NCBI RefSeq assembly: GCF_003573545.1
Contig: NZ_QWET01000018.1
Span: forward strand, 1 to 64,000
Length of the DNA: 64,000 nt
From: Mariniphaga sediminis
GTDB lineage: Bacteria; Bacteroidota; Bacteroidia; Bacteroidales; Prolixibacteraceae
Direction of reading: 5' to 3'
The notes beneath the pieces were generated by a model that was not told where the DNA came from, did not search any database, and was given only the letters and a program-made list of their open reading frames with translations. Position numbers and translations under genes: made by a program. Positions 44,651-53,543 of this stretch are shown piece by piece (positions within the stretch are counted from its first letter, which is position 1; each line of letters opens with the position of its first letter).

Positions 44651-44658
44651 TATATTTG
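44651..44658 (+). promoter_or_regulatory. Candidate -7 element before the PUL2 sigma gene
   Basis: TATATTTG fits TAnnTTTG, 22 bases before the ATG at 44681. No good TTTG lies 19 to 21 bases further upstream, so the assignment is tentative. Confidence 0.35.
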
Positions 44659-44680
44659 TTCGGTTCAATAACGGCAATGC

Positions 44681-45313
44681 ATGCGGGATTCTAAGAATAA
44701 CAACATTGATTTTTTGTGGAACGCTTTTCTGCGAGGCGATGATAAAAGTTTCTCAGCTATTTATCAGCAGCACATTGAAGCGATGTTTTCTTATGGATAT
44801 AAGCTAAGCGCTGATCGGGAAATTGTTCATGATTGTATCCAGGAAATATTCATAGATCTATTCCTTAAACGGGAAAAAGTCAATGTGAGAATCGAAAATT
44901 TGAAATCCTATTTGTTCGTAGCGTTGAGGAATTGTATCGGAAAAAAAATGTCTAAAAAAAGAAGATTTGAGCCGATTCGTAGAGGGGAGGAGAGTAACGA
45001 TATTTCATTTCAAACCGAATATAGTTTCCAGGAAAAACTGATAGAGCTTGAGATTTCGGGTGAAATAAAGAAAAAACTACAAACAGCCGTAAATAGTTTA
45101 CCCGATCGTCAGAAGGAAATTATTTACCTCAAATTTGAGGAAGAAATGGATTATTCCGAAATAGCCGATATCCTCAAAATTTCTGTGGAGTCAGCGCGGA
45201 AGTTGCTGTACCGTTCGTTGTTGTCGTTACGGAAAATAGTTGATCCGGCAGTCGTACAAACACTATTTGCAATTTTTTTTCGAAAAAAATCAATTTTCAT
45301 GTCCATGTTCTAG
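44681..45313 (+). CDS. ECF sigma factor of PUL2 (FecI-like)
   Basis: The 210-residue protein has region 2 (FSAIYQQHIEAMFSYGYKLSADREIVHDCIQEIFIDLF) and region 4 (DYSEIADILKISVESARKLLYRSLLSLRK). The last 20 residues (VQTLFAIFFRKKSIFMSMF) form a hydrophobic/basic tail that could touch the membrane or the anti-sigma factor. It pairs with the downstream FecR gene, 38 bp away, and should respond to the STN domain of the PUL2 SusC. Confidence 0.92.
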   Translation: MRDSKNNNIDFLWNAFLRGDDKSFSAIYQQHIEAMFSYGYKLSADREIVHDCIQEIFIDLFLKREKVNVRIENLKSYLFVALRNCIGKKMSKKRRFEPIRRGEESNDISFQTEYSFQEKLIELEISGEIKKKLQTAVNSLPDRQKEIIYLKFEEEMDYSEIADILKISVESARKLLYRSLLSLRKIVDPAVVQTLFAIFFRKKSIFMSMF

Positions 45314-45351
45314 GTACTTTCAGCCCCTGTTATTAAACAAGGGAACAATAA

Positions 45352-46542
45352 GTGGATAAATTTTTAAACTATTTTGAGGATAAGAAGTTTGTGCGTTGGG
45401 TTCTTTATCCCGACAATCAGCTTGATACATTCTGGAAAGAGTATCTTGAAGCCAATCCTTCAGAGAAGGACCAGTTGGAATTGGCCCGGCTACTTTTATT
45501 GCAACTTCAATCGAAAAAAGAGTCTGCGATTTCTGATACGGCAACAGTTGATCTGTACCCGGAAATAGTCGCGCAGATAGAGCAAAAACAAAAAAGATAT
45601 AAAGTCCGCAGGTTTGCATTGGCATTTGCCAGGTATGCTGCCGTGGGACTGTTGTTTTTTTCGCTGGGTATAGCTTATTATTATTTCCAAGGCCCAGGGC
45701 AGTTGGAGAGGTTATCAGAACAAGCAGTTATGTTGCAGGGGAATGAACATGCACAACTTATATTGGGAAGTGGAGAGAATGTTTCTATTAACGAAAAAGA
45801 ATCGACGGTTGAGTACCAGGCAAATGGAAAAATTATTATCAATAACCAGGATACGGTGCAGTCGAATGCAGGAAGTTCGGAAAAGCAGGAGTTGAACCAT
45901 CTTATAGTTCCTTACGGAAACAGCTCTTCTGTAAAATTGCCCGACGGAACAATTGCCTACTTAAATGCCGGTTCTCGTTTGGTATATCCCAACTTTTTTA
46001 AAGGAAAAAGCAGGGAAGTTTTTTTGATTGGAGAAGGTTTTTTTGAGGTAGCCCACAATGAAGAAATGTCGTTTATTGTGCAAACAAATGATTTGAGTGT
46101 TGAGGCGCTTGGTACCCAATTTAACTTATCAGCGTATCCATCTGATAATATGGTGGAAACGGTTTTGGTAGAAGGAAAAGTAAAACTGAGGCAAAAAGGT
46201 TTTCAGCCCCTGAAAAGGGATTATATTCTGGAGCCTGATCAGTTGGCCGTTTTTGATCGGGCCAGCACTGAAATAAATATCTCAGAAGTAGATGTACTGA
46301 ACTATGTATCATGGCACGAAGGTTTCTTGAACTTTGAAAGTGCAGAGTTAAGCAGGATCGCAAAAAAATTGGAGCGTTACTACAACATCAATATCATGTT
46401 GAGCGATCCGATGCTGGGTATCCGGACTATCTCCGGAAAACTGAAATTAAAAGATGAGAAGGAGCGGGCATTAATGGTGTTGGCAACTACAGCATCAGTA
46501 GAATTGGTGAAATTAAACGAAACGACTTATGTATTGAGATAA
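45352..46542 (+). CDS. FecR-type anti-sigma factor of PUL2
   Basis: The 396-residue protein starts at a GTG (45352) preceded by AAGGGAA. It has a cytoplasmic region of about 90 residues, one span (about 92-112) and a periplasmic FecR domain: LIVPYGNSSSVKLPDGTIAYLNAGS, GEGFFEVAHNEEMSF, VEALGTQFNLSAY, then a DUF4974-type end (SWHEGFLNFESAELSRIAKKLERYYNI). It holds the sigma factor inactive until SusC signals. Confidence 0.93.
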   Translation: MDKFLNYFEDKKFVRWVLYPDNQLDTFWKEYLEANPSEKDQLELARLLLLQLQSKKESAISDTATVDLYPEIVAQIEQKQKRYKVRRFALAFARYAAVGLLFFSLGIAYYYFQGPGQLERLSEQAVMLQGNEHAQLILGSGENVSINEKESTVEYQANGKIIINNQDTVQSNAGSSEKQELNHLIVPYGNSSSVKLPDGTIAYLNAGSRLVYPNFFKGKSREVFLIGEGFFEVAHNEEMSFIVQTNDLSVEALGTQFNLSAYPSDNMVETVLVEGKVKLRQKGFQPLKRDYILEPDQLAVFDRASTEINISEVDVLNYVSWHEGFLNFESAELSRIAKKLERYYNINIMLSDPMLGIRTISGKLKLKDEKERALMVLATTASVELVKLNETTYVLR

Positions 46543-46558
46543 AAACTAAAAAACCAGA

Positions 46559-46606
46559 CAGTGTCCCACCACTGCCCGGTTTTCAGATAATTAAATTTTA
46601 TTAATT
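46559..46606 (+). promoter_or_regulatory. Two leader hairpins before susC of PUL2
   Basis: CAGTG (46559-46563) and CACTG (46570-46574) form a stem around the six-base loop TCCCAC, extended imperfectly by flanking bases (CCAGA/CCCGG). AATTAA (46589-46594) and TTAATT (46601-46606) form a second stem. This repeats the two-stem layout before susC of PUL1, where the first loop is CGTCAC and also has GTG before it and CAC after it. Confidence 0.45.
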
Positions 46607-46621
46607 GAACTTTTCAAAATT

Positions 46622-49600
46622 ATGAAAAAATTACGAACTGTGTATCTTTTGACAAAAAGATGCAGAAACTTAAACTTTAAAAAAATGAAATTGACGTTAT
46701 TGTTTTCATTTTTGATTTTTTCGGCAGCCTGGGCTGAATCGTATTCCCAGACCACGCGAATCAGTTTGGATCTCAAAAACGTCCCGGTAAAAAAGTTAAT
46801 CCAGGAAATTGAAGATCAAACCGATTTTTTCTTTTTATACCAGGACGAAGTTATCAGCAGAAACCAGCGAATTACTATCCAGGTGGACAATGAGTCGTTA
46901 GACAAGATCATTCAATTGATGGAAGAACAGGCTTCTGTTTCCGCTGAAATTATGGAAAAACAGATTGTGCTAAAAAGAAAAGTTGCTGCGACAAGATTAG
47001 ACACCCAGCAGCCTGAACGTCAAATTACCGGGTTTGTATCCGATCAGGATGGGCAACCGTTGCCAGGCGTCACGGTGGTCGTGAAAGGAACAACTACCGG
47101 GACGGTTACAAATTCCGATGGGGAGTTTACATTGGCAATTCCGGATAATGCTGAAACATTGCAGTTTTCTTTTGTAGGAATGAAAGTGCAGGAAGTGGCA
47201 GTGGAAGGGAAGAGTACTTTTACAGTAGTGATGGAAGAGGATGCGATTGGTGTTGAAGAAGTTGTTGTAGTAGGTTATGGTACGCAGAAAAAAGTAAATT
47301 TAACAGGAGCTGTGACAGCAATTAAGATGGATGAGAAAATTACAAGTCGTTCTCTACCGAATGTTTCGTCCATGATGCAGGGATTAGTCCCGGGGCTTGC
47401 TGTAAATCAAAACTCCGGAATGGCCGGTAATAATGAAGCTGAATTATTAATTCGTGGATTAGGAACCGTTAATAATGCCCGGCCATTAGTAGTGGTAGAT
47501 GGTTTGCCAGATGTTGATTTAAACCGCATCAATATGAATGATATTGAGAGTATTTCGGTTTTGAAAGATGCGGCTTCATCTGCAGTTTATGGTTCCCGGG
47601 CGGCAAACGGGGTAATTTTGATAACTACCAAATCAGGGATAAAAGGAGAAACCAAGATCAATGCAAATGTATCTTACTCTGTTGCAAATCCTACAAAAAC
47701 GTATGATTTTATGGCAGATTATCCCAGGGCTCTGACGCTTCATCAAAGAGAGGCGGCCGTAAATACACTTCGTTCAAATTACACGTATAAAGATGGAACA
47801 ATTGATCAATGGATGGCACTGGGGATGATTGATCCTGTACGTTATCCAAATACTGATTGGTGGAATATTATATTAAGAAACGGTGAAACACAGAATTATA
47901 ATGTATCAGCTACAGGAGGGAATGATAAATCCAATTTTTTCATTTCTGTTGGATTAATGGATGAAAAGGGATTACAGATTAGTAATGATTATACCAGGTA
48001 TAATGTAAGGATTAATTATGATGCGAAAATAAGATCAAACATGAATGTAGGGGCAAAGTTTGCCGGAAATTGGTCAAAGTATCAATATAATTATTCAGAG
48101 GGTTTTACTGCTAATTCCTCCGGAAGTCTTGATTTATATGCTGCAGTTGCAGGTATTCTTCCTTATGATCCGGCAACTGGCTATTATGGTGGGGTGATGG
48201 CCTATAATGAGAATGTACAGGCGTATAATCCTTATGTGGATTTTAAAAACAGAGTGAATTATCAAAACCGGCAAGAGGCCAATGGGAGTCTCTATTGGGA
48301 TTGGTCCCCTGTTTCAGGCCTAAAAGCAAGAGCAGAATATGCATTAAATTATTATAATCAGTTCCGATGGCGTGCTGATATACCGGCACGCGCCTATGAC
48401 TTTCAACAAGATGATTTTGGGTCGCGCGTGTATGTTGGAGAAAATGCAGGTGTTTCCAATTATAGCAGCTCAGGATATAAAACATTGTTAACAGGCCGGA
48501 TAAACTACGATAAACAATTTGGAGAAAATCATACAATTAACTTAATGGCTGTATACAGTGAAGAATTTTGGTATGGACGAAGTTTGAATGCCAGTCGAAA
48601 TGACCGGATACATCCATCGCTTCATGAACTCAATGCAGCCTTACTGGATAAAATTTCAAATTCAGGTTCTTCCAGTGCAGAAGGGTTACGTTCATATATT
48701 GGAAGGTTGAACTATTCGGCATTTGATAAATACCTGTTGGAAGCAAATTTCAGGTATGATGGTTCCTCTAAATTTCTTCCGGGATATCAATATGGCTTTT
48801 TCCCTTCAGCTGCTGTAGGCTGGAGATTTGTAGAGGAAGGATTTTTTCAATCCATAGCAGAAAAAGTAAATCTTTCGAATGGGAAATTACGCCTTTCCTA
48901 TGGAGGTCTGGGAAACAACAGTGGGGTTAATCGTTATGAACAACAAGAGACTCTTGGAACCAATAATTATTTTATTAAAGAGAAAATAGTCAAAGGCTTT
49001 ATTTATGAAAAGATGGTTAACCGAGATTTATCCTGGGAAGAAACAAGAGTGATAAATTTTGGAGTTGATTTAGGGTTTTGGAAAAATTCACTCTCCCTGG
49101 AAATCGATTATTATAACCGTTTGACTACCGGGATGAACCGGCCTTCAGAACTTTCCAATTTACTTACCGGAGCATATGATGCACCGCGCAGAAACATCGG
49201 AGACTTGCGTAACCGAGGAATTGAAGGGAATTTTACCTGGCGGGACCAAAAAGGTGCATTTAATTATGCGGTTAATTTTAATGTGTCCTACAATGAAACC
49301 GTATTGGAAAAGTGGAGTGAATTTCTTACGAGAGGGTGGGTATTTATAGATATGCCTTATCATTTTCTTTATACATATGAGGATGATGGAATTGCGCAAA
49401 CATGGGCAGATATATACAATGCCACTCCCCAGGGAGCATCTCCGGGAGACATATTAAAAAAAGATTTAAATGGAGATGGACGGATAGATAGCAATGACAG
49501 AAAAGCTTATCCCAATGTGCAACGTGACAGGCCCACAACAAATTATGCGTTAAATGCAAATATGTCATGGAAAGGATTTGATCTGGCAATTTTGTTTCAG

Positions 49601-50002
49601 GGGGCTGCAGGAAGAAAAGACTATTGGATTAATAATTACAATAATATCAATTTTGCAGATACACATTATGCCTCAACCTGGGAACATTGGAATAATACAT
49701 GGATGGTAGACAACAGGGAAGGAGGATGGCCAAGGCTTGGAGGCAGTGGTAACCGAGTGGAAACAACCTTTTGGCTGGATAATCTGTCCTATTTACGTTT
49801 TAAAAATTTACAATTGGGATATACCTTCCCCCAAAGATTGTTAAAGCCATTTGGAATCAGTAATATACGGGTTTTTGGGTCGGCTGAAAATTTGGTGACT
49901 TTTACCAAATACAGAGGATTAGACCCGGAAAAACGGACATATTCAAATGAGGTTTATCCGCTAAATAAAGTATACTTAATTGGTATTAATTTTGAAATTT
50001 AA
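46622..50002 (+). CDS. SusC/RagA TonB-dependent transporter with signalling domain (PUL2)
   Basis: The 1126-residue outer-membrane protein has a basic leader extension and hydrophobic signal (residues 1-42), an STN domain (about 46-120), a carboxypeptidase-regulatory-like domain (about 133-205) and a TonB box VEEVVVVGYG (211-220). The plug contains RPLVVVDGLPDVDLNR and LKDAASSAVYGSRAANGVILITTKSG, and the barrel ends in an aromatic-rich final strand (VYLIGINFEI). It imports glycan fragments with SusD and relays substrate presence to FecR. The start at 46622 gives the same 20-residue basic extension as in PUL1. Confidence 0.95.
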   Translation: MKKLRTVYLLTKRCRNLNFKKMKLTLLFSFLIFSAAWAESYSQTTRISLDLKNVPVKKLIQEIEDQTDFFFLYQDEVISRNQRITIQVDNESLDKIIQLMEEQASVSAEIMEKQIVLKRKVAATRLDTQQPERQITGFVSDQDGQPLPGVTVVVKGTTTGTVTNSDGEFTLAIPDNAETLQFSFVGMKVQEVAVEGKSTFTVVMEEDAIGVEEVVVVGYGTQKKVNLTGAVTAIKMDEKITSRSLPNVSSMMQGLVPGLAVNQNSGMAGNNEAELLIRGLGTVNNARPLVVVDGLPDVDLNRINMNDIESISVLKDAASSAVYGSRAANGVILITTKSGIKGETKINANVSYSVANPTKTYDFMADYPRALTLHQREAAVNTLRSNYTYKDGTIDQWMALGMIDPVRYPNTDWWNIILRNGETQNYNVSATGGNDKSNFFISVGLMDEKGLQISNDYTRYNVRINYDAKIRSNMNVGAKFAGNWSKYQYNYSEGFTANSSGSLDLYAAVAGILPYDPATGYYGGVMAYNENVQAYNPYVDFKNRVNYQNRQEANGSLYWDWSPVSGLKARAEYALNYYNQFRWRADIPARAYDFQQDDFGSRVYVGENAGVSNYSSSGYKTLLTGRINYDKQFGENHTINLMAVYSEEFWYGRSLNASRNDRIHPSLHELNAALLDKISNSGSSSAEGLRSYIGRLNYSAFDKYLLEANFRYDGSSKFLPGYQYGFFPSAAVGWRFVEEGFFQSIAEKVNLSNGKLRLSYGGLGNNSGVNRYEQQETLGTNNYFIKEKIVKGFIYEKMVNRDLSWEETRVINFGVDLGFWKNSLSLEIDYYNRLTTGMNRPSELSNLLTGAYDAPRRNIGDLRNRGIEGNFTWRDQKGAFNYAVNFNVSYNETVLEKWSEFLTRGWVFIDMPYHFLYTYEDDGIAQTWADIYNATPQGASPGDILKKDLNGDGRIDSNDRKAYPNVQRDRPTTNYALNANMSWKGFDLAILFQGAAGRKDYWINNYNNINFADTHYASTWEHWNNTWMVDNREGGWPRLGGSGNRVETTFWLDNLSYLRFKNLQLGYTFPQRLLKPFGISNIRVFGSAENLVTFTKYRGLDPEKRTYSNEVYPLNKVYLIGINFEI

Positions 50003-51841
50003 ATGGTACACACGATGAAACGACTAGTATCTAAAATATATATAATAATCCTGACAGGATTCATGCTTTTCCCTTCATGCATTGAAAATCTTCTTGAGCA
50101 GGAACCTACTACAGAACTTGGTGCTTCAGCTTTTTGGAAGACAGAAGCTGATGCTACTTATGCGTTGATGGGAGCATATTCTTCTATCCGTCCCATATTC
50201 GATCGCGATTATCATTATGATGGATTAGGTGAGTTTTTAAGAATGTATAATACCGGGGCAGCGCCAATCAAATTTTCAACAAGTAACCCAAGTAATTATG
50301 GTGGTGGTTTTGATGCAGTGTGGGAAGCATTGTATGGCGCAGTTAACCGTACAAATTATGTTATTGAGAATGTAGAAAAGATGCTTTCTGATGCAAAGAC
50401 TGAAAAATCAGTTACCAACCTGGAATCAATTATTGGGGAAGCTCGGTTGTTACGGGGAATGTGCTATTTTAGGTTGATTGCTATGTACGGTGATGTGCCT
50501 TATTTTGGAAACATAATTTATGATAATTCTGAAGTGGCATCTATTTCAAGGACACCGATTGCCCAGGTAAAAGATTCTATTCTGGCTGATTTTACTTATG
50601 CGATAGAGAAACTTCCTGAACAAACCCAGGAAACAGGCAGGGCTTCCAAGCCTTCAGCGCTGGCATTCAGAGGTAAACTTAATCTTTATTGGGCGTCCTG
50701 GAACAATTTCGGATGGCCGGAACTCGACACTTTTACGCCAAGTTCTTCAGAGGCAACTGCAGCGTATACATCTGCTGCTGCAGATTTTAAAAGCGTAATT
50801 GAGGATTTTGGCTTGCAGCTTTTTAGGGGAGGAGAGCCAGGAGAATGGGGAGTAATGGGTGATGCTGAGGTTCTGCCTAATTATTATTACCTTTTTATTC
50901 CATCTACAGGCAATCAGAATGCTGACGGAGAAATGTTAATGGTATTTACGCATGGTGGTATTGGAACCGGACAAAGTGAAGAGTTAATGCGGGTTTTTAC
51001 CGGAAGATCAATTGAGGGATCACAAAATCAGGCAATTCCGAGATTTGAAATAGCAGATCGCTACCAGTCAACAATCACCGGAGATTTTTGCGAACCTTTA
51101 ATCCCAATGAACCCTTCTGAACCAGGAGCCAGAACAGCACTAAATTCAGCTTTAAACCCGGAGAGTTATGCCAATAGAGATTATAGAATGAAAGCTACAC
51201 TCTTATGGGATTATGAAAAAATAATGGGTCTGCGTTCTTTACAGGAAATAGGATATGTACCTTTTATATATAAAACATGGAATCAAAAAATTACTATTGA
51301 CGGTGAAGAATATACCACTTTCAATGATGGAGGCACAAACAGGACAGGATATGATTTCAGAAAGTTTGTGCGAAATTATTCAGGACAAGGACGCAGTGAG
51401 GGGGATTATAACTGGCCTGTAATGAGGTTGGCTGATGTTTTTCTAATGTATGCGGAGGCTACAAATGAATTACACGGACCACAAGCTGATGCCATTGAAC
51501 TTGTTAACCAAATACGGCACCGGGGTAATTTACCTCCATTAGCTGCAGAAAAGACCGCAGATAAAGAATCTTTCTTTGCTGCTATCGAACAGGAAAGAAT
51601 TATTGAGTTATTTGCTGAGGGGCACAGGATGTGGGATCTCCGGAGATGGAGAGCAATTGAAAGAGTTTGGGGACCACCATATGGAGACGGGAAATGGACT
51701 ATTGATACGCACGGAGCAAATCAGCAACGCTTTTTTTACAATGCCTCGGAACTTACTTATCAACGTTGTTACCTGTTCCGTATTCCTCCGGGAGAAAGAG
51801 ACATAAATTCTAACTTAACGCAAAATACCCCGTGGCTTTAA
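50003..51841 (+). CDS. SusD/RagB glycan-binding lipoprotein (PUL2)
   Basis: The 612-residue lipoprotein has a leader ending FPSC (Cys26) and SusD features: FWKTEADATYALMGAYSS, GEARLLRGMCYFRLIAMYGDVPYFG, RLADVFLMYAEATNEL and EQERIIELFAEGHRMWDLRRW. It is about 100 residues longer than the PUL1 SusD, mainly in the middle. The ATG at 50003 follows the susC stop without a gap; the ATG at 50015 is an alternative. Confidence 0.95.
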   Translation: MVHTMKRLVSKIYIIILTGFMLFPSCIENLLEQEPTTELGASAFWKTEADATYALMGAYSSIRPIFDRDYHYDGLGEFLRMYNTGAAPIKFSTSNPSNYGGGFDAVWEALYGAVNRTNYVIENVEKMLSDAKTEKSVTNLESIIGEARLLRGMCYFRLIAMYGDVPYFGNIIYDNSEVASISRTPIAQVKDSILADFTYAIEKLPEQTQETGRASKPSALAFRGKLNLYWASWNNFGWPELDTFTPSSSEATAAYTSAAADFKSVIEDFGLQLFRGGEPGEWGVMGDAEVLPNYYYLFIPSTGNQNADGEMLMVFTHGGIGTGQSEELMRVFTGRSIEGSQNQAIPRFEIADRYQSTITGDFCEPLIPMNPSEPGARTALNSALNPESYANRDYRMKATLLWDYEKIMGLRSLQEIGYVPFIYKTWNQKITIDGEEYTTFNDGGTNRTGYDFRKFVRNYSGQGRSEGDYNWPVMRLADVFLMYAEATNELHGPQADAIELVNQIRHRGNLPPLAAEKTADKESFFAAIEQERIIELFAEGHRMWDLRRWRAIERVWGPPYGDGKWTIDTHGANQQRFFYNASELTYQRCYLFRIPPGERDINSNLTQNTPWL

Positions 51842-51865
51842 TATAATAATTGTAAAATTCCAGTT

Positions 51866-52306
51866 ATGAAAAAGATTATAAAAAATATAGCGGTCAAAAA
51901 ATATGTATTACCTGTCTCATTGGTTTTCCTGTCATTGTTTTTAATAATTCGCTGTACAGATTATCCTATTGATGAAGACGGATTATTAATAACTGAAAGA
52001 GCAGAATGTTATGTAAGTAATTTTGAATTACTGGGCACAGATTTTCAAACAGTACGGACAAAAGCTCCTGAAATAGATACGGTGGCTCAAACTATCCATG
52101 TGGAAGTATTTTATGGGACCGATCTGAAAAACCTGTATCCACAGTTCTCATTAATTACTGATGCAAAACTGGACCCTAAAATTACGGGCAAAGTTGATTT
52201 CTCTGATATTGAAAATCCAAAACAATGGACTGTAGTTTCCGGAAACAGACAAGTTCGTAAGACGTATACGGTTTTTATAGCAGTGCAGGAAATATCTCAA
52301 AATTAA
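51866..52306 (+). CDS. Small surface lipoprotein, DUF5018-like
   Basis: The 146-residue protein has a long N-terminal hydrophobic segment ending IIRC (Cys30), then one beta-rich domain with VAQTIHVEVFYGTDLKNLYPQFSL and PKQWTVVSGNRQVRKTYTVFI. That pattern of a defined increment followed by KxYTV resembles DUF5018-type Ig-like domains found in Bacteroidota PULs. It may be a glycan-binding or cell-surface accessory protein. It lies 24 bp after susD and 6 bp before the next lipoprotein gene. Confidence 0.6.
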   Translation: MKKIIKNIAVKKYVLPVSLVFLSLFLIIRCTDYPIDEDGLLITERAECYVSNFELLGTDFQTVRTKAPEIDTVAQTIHVEVFYGTDLKNLYPQFSLITDAKLDPKITGKVDFSDIENPKQWTVVSGNRQVRKTYTVFIAVQEISQN

Positions 52307-52312
52307 CAAATC

Positions 52313-53305
52313 ATGAAAAATATATTTTTTAACATATGCAAATTGATTTTTCTTGCTGTGATAATTGTTTCATGCGAGGAAACCGAATATTCAATTCCTG
52401 AATTAAAACCAGGGTTGAAAAATGATTGTATTAAACATTCCCTGGGGCCAAATGTGTTGGGACAAAATATTGAGTTCGCTTATGCAATGGCGCTTAAACC
52501 TGAAGAAGGAATTCTTTTGAAAGCTGAAGTGGAAGCTTCTATTGCCGGCGCGGAAGGTACTTATCTTGAAAATAAGTCATATTATACCAATGGTTCAGGA
52601 ATTAATGTAGGTGTCGAAGTAGGAGAAGCTTCTGTTTCTTCGGGAAACAAAACAACGGTTACATTTAATAAAGACACTTGTGCTGCAACCCTGCGCTATT
52701 TTTATAAAGTACCGGAAGAAGCGCGAGGTAAAATGATAACTTTTAAATTCTCTGCCACTGCTAATAATGGAGAGTCAGTTTCATATGAAATGGGGCCTTA
52801 TAAAGTGAGAGAGATGGATATGATACTGGATTTGGTTGCCACAAATGAGGAGGCTTGCTATATTTCCATATCGGATATGGCCGTTTATAATGCGGCGGAA
52901 GCCGCTGAAAAACCGGATAATATTGATTTGGTTTATCTGTACAGAGCAATTCCCGGAATTTCATTTAATCATGCATTGGTTTCACCTTCGGCCGAATCGC
53001 AATATTTACCTGAAGTAGTGTTGCCATCCAATGTAAATAATAAATCAAAAGTAATTAAAGCATGGAACGTTCAGGATCAACAACTGGCCCGTCTGCACTA
53101 TGGTGTGTTTGTTGATGATTCGGATATTGAGCAAATTGATTTTTCCAATGCAGCCGACTTTGCCATAAACATGAAAAAAGAATCGGGCCTTTGGGTTGAA
53201 ACAGAAGATGGTAAATACAGGGCCTACATTTTTATCAATAAAGTTAAAGTTGATGATTCTTCCGAAGAGATGACATTAAGTTTGAAAAGATTACAAGTAA
53301 AATAG
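52313..53305 (+). CDS. Surface lipoprotein, DUF4466-like
   Basis: The 330-residue protein has a leader ending IVSC (about residue 21) followed by EETEYS. I associate LKNDCIKHSLGPNVLG, IEFAYAMAL, VEASIAGAEGTYLENKSY and AATLRYFYKVPEEARGKM with DUF4466, a family of putative surface glycan-binding proteins found beside heparinase-type lyases. The name rests on recall of the family pattern. It is the last gene before the long hairpin that separates the transport and lyase blocks. Confidence 0.65.
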   Translation: MKNIFFNICKLIFLAVIIVSCEETEYSIPELKPGLKNDCIKHSLGPNVLGQNIEFAYAMALKPEEGILLKAEVEASIAGAEGTYLENKSYYTNGSGINVGVEVGEASVSSGNKTTVTFNKDTCAATLRYFYKVPEEARGKMITFKFSATANNGESVSYEMGPYKVREMDMILDLVATNEEACYISISDMAVYNAAEAAEKPDNIDLVYLYRAIPGISFNHALVSPSAESQYLPEVVLPSNVNNKSKVIKAWNVQDQQLARLHYGVFVDDSDIEQIDFSNAADFAINMKKESGLWVETEDGKYRAYIFINKVKVDDSSEEMTLSLKRLQVK

Positions 53306-53367
53306 TTTCAATCTGTTTGCTGAAAAAGCATCATGTTTTTTCATAGATGATTTTATGTTGTAAATGA

Positions 53368-53411
53368 AAAGGTTAGAGGTGATGGAAGCATTCCATTTCA
53401 CCTCAACCTTT
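53368..53411 (+). terminator. Long hairpin between the surface-protein and enzyme blocks of PUL2
   Basis: AAAGGTT, GAGGTGA and TGGAA on the left pair with TTCCA, TCACCTC and AACCTTT on the right, with a bulged A and a TT bulge and a three-base loop. The stem has 19 pairs but the T run is only three bases. It may be an intrinsic terminator with readthrough, or a barrier that protects upstream mRNA. A similar hairpin sits after susD in PUL1. Confidence 0.65.
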
Positions 53412-53543
53412 CATCGTGCTTAAGCTAAAAAAAGTTCATTTTATTCTTTAAAATGAAGGATTAGAAAAGAAGGAAAGTTAAAAGTAAATGACTTTATTCT
53501 TGTTGCGATTTAATCGTTGTTTTAATCTTAAAATCACATAAAA